Shown here: positions 59,901-64,000 of the stretch, piece by piece
Position numbering within the stretch: the first letter of the stretch is position 1
Layout of the letters: each line of letters begins with the position of its first letter
Assembly: GCA_018340805.1 (NCBI GenBank)
Contig: JACMZG010001870.1
Coordinates: 51,266,021 to 51,330,020 of the forward strand
Origin: Microvelia longipes
Lineage: Eukaryota; Arthropoda; Insecta; Hemiptera; Veliidae
Length of the DNA stretch: 64,000 nt
Direction: 5' to 3'
Program-made: the position numbers and the translations under genes
Notes under the pieces: generated by a model
Database searches by the model: none
What the model was told of the DNA's origin: nothing
What the model saw: the letters and a program-made list of their open reading frames with translations, nothing else

Positions 59901-62900
59901 GATTTTTTTTCTCTTTTTAAGTGAGAGGTTGGCAGCGGCTTCTCTGATTGGTCAATCCCCAATATACTTATGACCTTGGGGATTTTTAAACTAAACGATA
60001 GACTGTAAGAATCATTGGATTACATGACCATAATGTAGATATTACATAACCATAGGTGTGGAGAATAGTGTAACAAGAGTAAAATAAACTACTGATAACT
60101 CTTGTATAAGTAGTTTAATAAAATGATGACTCATTTTGTTATCTCTCTCTAGAATGTAACCACTGGTTGCTGTTTGTTATGTTGTTGACTATTGCTATGT
60201 CTTGATGTATCATTCGTTGAGTCTTCAACATTTCTTTTTAAATATATGTTTGGTATTACTTTTGTATTGCTCATGTTATGTTCTCCGGCAAACACAAACA
60301 ATGAGTGGGAAGCCGATAACAATTGATTTATTATAACCTTAACTCACTCTTGGAGGAGGATTTAATGAGGTTACACAGAGCCTCTAAAAGCCCCAGAAGA
60401 TGTTTCAGGCCTCTCAATGGATTGAAATAGGCTATGCCCTCTCTAGTATATATCTCTATGGACTTGGGCAATAATTGCAATCACAATACTGTTAGAATCA
60501 AGTGTTGCCATTTTCCTCAGTGTTTTTAACTTTTTGGTCAGACATTGTGATTACGTGTAATAATGTTCTAACTGGCAGAATATATAAAATTCTGACTTAT
60601 AAATCTCCTCGCCAGAGTTTTAATTTCTTTTAATTTTTTTTTATTACTAGACTATTTTTACTTTACTTTGTTGAGCTGTTTCTCAGGGGTTCGACAAAGC
60701 TGGTCAAATAGATTATCTAATAGTCCAAGAGCCGGACTTGAAAAAATTTGACTAATTTTTTACTATTTCAAAGCAAATATTTCTGAAAATATACCTAAAA
60801 TTATGAAGAAAAAACATAGTCCCCATTCAGATTGGAGCTCTTCTTATGATTTTAATAAATATATAATTTGATACTACCGAGTTTGCAAAACATAATAGTT
60901 GAACAATATAATTGTGCGAGAGACAACCTAGGAAATGTACAAGCAAAATGCAATGCTAATCTGGAAACTGTCCATCATTCGACATTCGTCATCATTGATG
61001 GCTCGACATAATGTCATGTCCACTCTGTTTCGTTACGTCTAACTCATCAGGGCACCGACAGAGCTTGAACTCACTCTGACCTTTTAATTAATTCCGAAGG
61101 ATATAATGGAAGTACTTACCAGAGACGAGCGTGCTCTCTTACCGCCTCATGCATGACAAGCAAAACATATATAATTTGATACTACCGAGTTTTTTAAAAC
61201 ATGAATAGTTGACAATATAATTGTGCGAGAGACACCTAGGAAATGTATCAAGCAAAATGCAATGCTACATCTGGGAACTGTTCCATCATTCGACATTTGT
61301 CATCATGATGGCTCGACATAATGTCATGTCCACCTGTTTCGTTAATCTAACTCATCAGGGCACCGACAGAGCCTGAACTCACTCTGGCCTTCAATTAATT
61401 CTGAAGAATATAATGTGAAGTACTTACCAGAGACGAGTGGTGCTCTCTTTACTGCCATCATGCAGAACAAGCAAACATATATAATTTGATACTACCGAGT
61501 TTTGCAAAACATGAATAGTTGACACAATATAATTGTGCGAGAGACACTTAGGAAATGTAACAAGCAATATGCAATGCTACATTTGGGAGCTGTTCCATCA
61601 TTTGACATTTGTTCCGCTGTCTCTGTAAGTACTTCACATTATATATTTGGAATTAATTGAAGGTCAGAGTGAGTTCAGGCTCTGTCGGTGCCCTGATGAG
61701 TTAGACGTAACGAATCTGAGTAGACATGACATTATGTCGAGCCATCAATATGAAAATGTTGAATGATGAACAGTTCCAGATGTAGCATTGCATATTGCTT
61801 TTTACATTCCTAGGTGTCTCTCACACAATTATATTGTGTCGATTTTAATAAAATTCAAAATTGTATAAATTCGCACAAATTTCAGTTTTCTTGAAATAAG
61901 CGGTTCCTTCTGGGGGTCGAAGAGAACATTTTTTAAAGGTCATAAAATGTTTTTATATAACGAGCATTTAATCATCAAAATTGGATGACTGCAACTAAAG
62001 TTATGGCTCTTTCAAAAACACAAAAAAAAAACTGTATAACATGATCTTAAAATATGAGGCTGCTGCTAAAACATAAGGTATTAACAAGGGGGCCTTAACC
62101 CAGGTTGATTTATGCACAGGCTCGGAAGGACAACACATGTAAGGATTTCTATTTTTCAAATAAAAATCCTTGAGGTCCTAACTGGGATTGAACTCTAATT
62201 ATCTGGGTTCTTGGCTCAGGTGTTAACAGTTACTTCACTTTGAACCCCTCCCTGCTACTTTTTCGATTTATGTCGTACTATCTATGTGTAGGAGAACTAA
62301 ATGCAGTACTTGGGAGAGATAGATCCTCTCTGATGATGCAGTGTATTGCCGGCACTCTAGCTGGTTTCACTACAACTCTCATAACTAATCCCATGGATAC
62401 CATCAGGGCTAGATTACAGGTATGCATTTCGTTAATACTTTTATATGCTATTATATTGTTTTTTGTAAATCGAATAGATAGATTATTTAGATATACATTG
62501 TAGTTGAAATTTTATATATAACACGGAGGGGAAGATTTCAACTCTTGGTTTATTTAAGATCCTTCGTTTTTCCTCGGTTGCCAAAACTCGAGACCATGGG
62601 ATATGAGTTTTACGTCCCAAGGAATTCAAAACACATATTTACGTCCCTAAGAACCAATTTAAATCTCCCTGATCCTAAAATTATACACAGAGCATTGCCT
62701 GTGTAGAACGTCAGCGACCCTTCTTGCCAATGCAGGTGCATCTATGACAACTTTAAAAAGACATGGTAATCAAGTGCAGTGGCTATATTGAGTCATCTAT
62801 GGTGAATAAAATCAAAGTCACAGAACAAATTCTAAATAATGTAAGGAATGAAAAACAGAATGTGTACAAAAATGAAAACCCCCTACCTACAATCGTTATT

Positions 62901-63453
62901 AACTTCCCTTCAAATTGTAACGTCTCATTCCTATCATCATCAACAAATTTTAAAAATTAAGAAATACATATTACTTATTATCTAAGTCTTAGGTAAAATT
63001 TATTACATGACCGGGATTGATGAATTTCAGCTCTCGTATTGCCTCCTTCGGCTAGGCTTCGGGAGTCAATTTTAGTTATCTCCCTTGGCCTTACGGCATT
63101 GAGTGATGAAGTTTTCACCTGTGGCTTATGTGTAAACTTGGCCTTGAGCTGTAAAACTTTCTTCTTCCCCTTGTCGTGTAAATAACTATTATTGTTTATG
63201 ATAATGGTTTAAAATTGTGAAGTTGTTGTGAGTACTATAGTTTGTTTTTGTGTGGGTGCAGGTGCAGAGAGAGAATTCAATCCGTCTGACTCTACGCGGG
63301 CTGTGGGCGGAGGAGGGTCTATGGATGGTATCCAAAGGATTGTCCGCTAGACTAGTCCAATCAGTTTGTTTCTCGTTCTCCATTATACTCGGATATGAAA
63401 CCATCAAACGGTTGAGTGTTAGAAATGAATACCAGCATTTAGTTAGGTGGTAA
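47912..63453 (+). CDS. SLC25A44-type mitochondrial carrier (branched-chain amino acid transporter family)
   Basis: Five exons: 47912-48089, 50713-51005, 58895-59081, 62292-62419 and 63262-63453, with GT-AG borders and matching phases, give 325 residues (human SLC25A44 has 314). Three carrier repeats are visible: YPLTLIKTRLQ with exon 2 SEGVSGLYRGF; VPFDIISQHLM with exon 3 KDGVRGFYRGY; and NPMDTIRARLQ with exon 5 GLSARL. The first signature has Thr where most carriers have Asp, as in human SLC25A44. The WEMLDKRKFF start and the VPNSALWWTFYHLY block are also typical of this subfamily. Mammalian SLC25A44 imports branched-chain amino acids across the inner mitochondrial membrane; the same role here is inferred. 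Introns are 2.6, 7.9, 3.2 and 0.8 kb. Intron 2 contains a 54-bp satellite and a copy of the exon 2 donor. AATAAA at 63819-63824 fits the transcript end. Confidence 0.95.
48390..48975. repeat. Dispersed repeat in SLC25A44 intron 1
   Basis: The left half matches 44680-45120. The right half (gagcgaagtgagtctaaagc, gcagggaggatgag, gatgaggaaaag) resembles 22280-22325. It ends against the captured FASTKD fragment at 48994. Confidence 0.5.
48994..49092 (+). pseudogene. Copied fragment of FASTKD exon 6 and its donor
   Basis: About 99 bp similar to 35846-35944: the last 28 or so bases of FASTKD exon 6, its donor, and about 70 bp of intron 6. The donor GT has become AT (plus strand cttatctggtctggg instead of cttacctggtctggg). 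Near-identical ccccgtaccYgatttttgt strings lie on both sides (48961-48979 and 49111-49129). Confidence 0.85.
49979..50630 (+). mobile_element. 5'-truncated Jockey-like LINE with target duplication
   Basis: The direct repeat gattcgatccc at 49979-49989 and 50620-50630 flanks the insert. The start encodes the last ~33 residues of a Jockey ORF2 (HPNPLVQLLSSKTLPDNPTR, then LRRQWPRD) to the TAA at 50103-50105, followed by a TTA-rich 3' UTR and an A run of about 22 bases (50598-50619). It is related to the copy at 31797-32500. It lies 82 bp before SLC25A44 exon 2. Confidence 0.9.
50984..51797 (+). repeat. Segment duplicated within SLC25A44 intron 2, source copy
   Basis: The last 22 coding bases of exon 2 with the donor (aagctgataag-gtatat) and about 790 bp of intron are repeated at 55674-56478 with about ten differences, mostly one-base indels in runs. 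It includes a tRNA box B-like string on the minus strand (GGGTTCAAATCCTG, near 51245) and one end of the agagatatat MITE (51690-51800). Confidence 0.95.
51798..55673. repeat. 54-bp satellite array, block 1
   Basis: Roughly 70 units containing ttgatatatctctctgcttc, agcacctactgtttgttttc and aggctgattatgcc. The consensus is 18 codons long and open in one frame, so it throws off frames reading YLSASAPTVCFQADYALI that are not genes. Two acceptor-like strings, CTCTCTGCTTCAG and TGTTTGTTTTCAG, occur in each unit. Many units have one-base losses (atgcttg for atgccttg). Confidence 0.95.
55674..56478 (+). pseudogene. Duplicated SLC25A44 exon 2 end, donor and intron segment
   Basis: Second copy of 50984-51797, lying between two blocks of the satellite. 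The 22-base exon piece keeps its frame and an intact GTATAT donor but has no acceptor of its own, other than those in the satellite. Confidence 0.95.
56479..58192. repeat. 54-bp satellite array, block 2
   Basis: Roughly 30 units of the same satellite, more degenerate than block 1 (notably 57100-57700). The block is cut by the MITE at 58193-58725, and a half unit (gaggctgattatgccttgat) resumes at 58729-58755. Confidence 0.9.
58193..58725. mobile_element. hAT-like MITE, copy 3, inserted in the satellite
   Basis: Same family as 36403-36913 and 36960-37502, with ends TTAGAATA and TATTATTCTAAG. The flanks (ttgtttga and gttttgag) both derive from the satellite unit, so the element landed inside a pre-existing array. 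Exon 3 begins 169 bp further on. Confidence 0.85.
59594..60003. mobile_element. Small inverted-repeat element (MITE), copy 2
   Basis: Inverse-orientation relative of 24492-24892, with GTCTATCGTTTA at the left and taaacgatagac at the right. In SLC25A44 intron 3. Confidence 0.7.
60330..60470. mobile_element. MITE with agagatatat ends, partial copy
   Basis: Shares taaccttaactc, aatgaggttacacagagcc, agatgtttcaggcctc and tatgccctctctagtatata with the 45676-45990 family. Confidence 0.6.
60850..61860. repeat. Tandem and inverted dispersed-repeat cluster in SLC25A44 intron 3
   Basis: Three direct units of about 300 bp start near 60867, 61163 and 61473 (atataatttgatactaccga) and contain aattgtgcgagagaca, tcgacataatgtcatgtc and tcagggcaccgacagagc. 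From about 61615 to 61855 the same text runs in inverse order, so the third unit and its inverse form a long hairpin. Related to 1600-1960 and 34385-34490. Confidence 0.75.
62100..62240 (-). mobile_element. Partial SINE, same family as 30465-31074
   Basis: Minus-strand AGTTCAATCCCAGTTAGGAC (box B region) followed by ATCCTTGAGGTCC-like and AAAAATCC text matches the body of the SINE beyond COQ7. 62560-62690 carries further debris of the same kind (ctcgagacca, tttacgtccc). Confidence 0.5.
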
Positions 63454-64000
63454 CAAACTTGTTCCAATCTTTGTTGTTTGATAGATTTATAATAGTCAAA
63501 ACTATTTTTAGAGCTGCCATGAAACAAAGTATGTTTTCCAACCAAAATCCAACTTTGTCAAGTGTACACATGCAAATTTAAAATTTTCAATTATAGGAAA
63601 TGATAAACATATTTGTGAGAATGGATAAAATGGTATTTAGTTTTTGTAGGTGGGTTACAACTGGTCTCCAGTTTAACTTATTTGTAATCCTTATATCTTT
63701 TATGTTTACCATTGAAATTTTAAACTAAAGAATAGTGCTTCAAAATCTGTATGGAATCTGTCCTTTCAAACCTGTTCTGGAACAAGTTTACCTGTTAGTT
63801 TTAGTTAGTTGATAAAGTAATAAAGTATATATTTAGTTCCGCTGGTAGGATCTATTAAGTTTTAGTATTCTCAAAGTTTTTAATTGATGAAAGAATTGTT
63901 TGTGTTATGCTACGCCAATATACAATGAGATCATTTTAATGTTAGACAAGACCAAGCTGTGATAGTGATGAGTCACTGTGTTTGGCTTTTTAACTATCTC
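63454..64000 (+). other. SLC25A44 3' UTR and flank
   Basis: No further coding content. AATAAA at 63819-63824 is the best polyadenylation signal, about 365 bases after the stop codon. Confidence 0.5.

Overview
The window is eukaryotic nuclear DNA, AT-rich and repeat-dense, almost certainly from an insect or other arthropod. Coding exons are short and split by introns of 0.3 to 8 kb with GT-AG borders. The repeats are of animal type: Jockey-like and RNase H-bearing LINE ends, tRNA-derived SINEs, hAT-like and other inverted-repeat elements, a Tc1/mariner-type transposase relic, and long (TA)n runs. A hemipteran is possible, but nothing here proves the order. There are no operons, ribosome binding sites, CRISPR arrays or rRNA genes.

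Six genes can be supported. From the left: the first coding exon of a minus-strand SAP-motif protein resembling NuSAP (990-1103, continuing off the left edge); a complete three-exon PGRMC-type cytochrome b5-domain protein on the plus strand (4313-13174); a single-exon SAP30/SAP30L homolog (22829-23350); a single-exon COQ7 5-demethoxyubiquinone hydroxylase (29711-30298); an eight-exon mitochondrial FAST-kinase-domain (FASTKD) family protein on the minus strand (34185-47232); and a five-exon SLC25A44-type mitochondrial carrier on the plus strand (47912-63453). The last two are head to head with 679 bp between their start codons. Three of the six (COQ7, FASTKD, SLC25A44) are expected to be mitochondrial, but no shared pathway is implied.

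The space between and inside these genes is filled with repeats. Intergenic 13.2-22.8 kb carries a hAT-like element with a perfect 8-bp target duplication, a reverse transcriptase relic, a transposase relic and TA microsatellites. 23.4-29.7 kb and 30.3-34.2 kb hold several small inverted-repeat elements, a SINE and two LINE ends. FASTKD introns 3, 4 and 7 hold three unrelated minisatellites with units of 74, 34 and 35 bp. SLC25A44 intron 2 holds about 5.6 kb of a 54-bp satellite.

The most unusual theme is repeated copying of exon-intron junctions. The FASTKD exon 4 acceptor with the first ~54 coding bases has become a 74-bp tandem array in the preceding intron. A piece of SLC25A44 exon 1 plus its donor lies beyond the 3' end of FASTKD, and a piece of FASTKD exon 6 plus its (now broken) donor lies in SLC25A44 intron 1. 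The SLC25A44 exon 2 end with its donor and ~790 bp of intron is duplicated ~4.7 kb downstream. Also notable are two fold-back elements with hammerhead-like GAAACGTC motifs, asymmetric tails and 14-15 bp target duplications, which suggest Penelope-like element ends, and a SINE whose 3' end matches that of a LINE in the same window.
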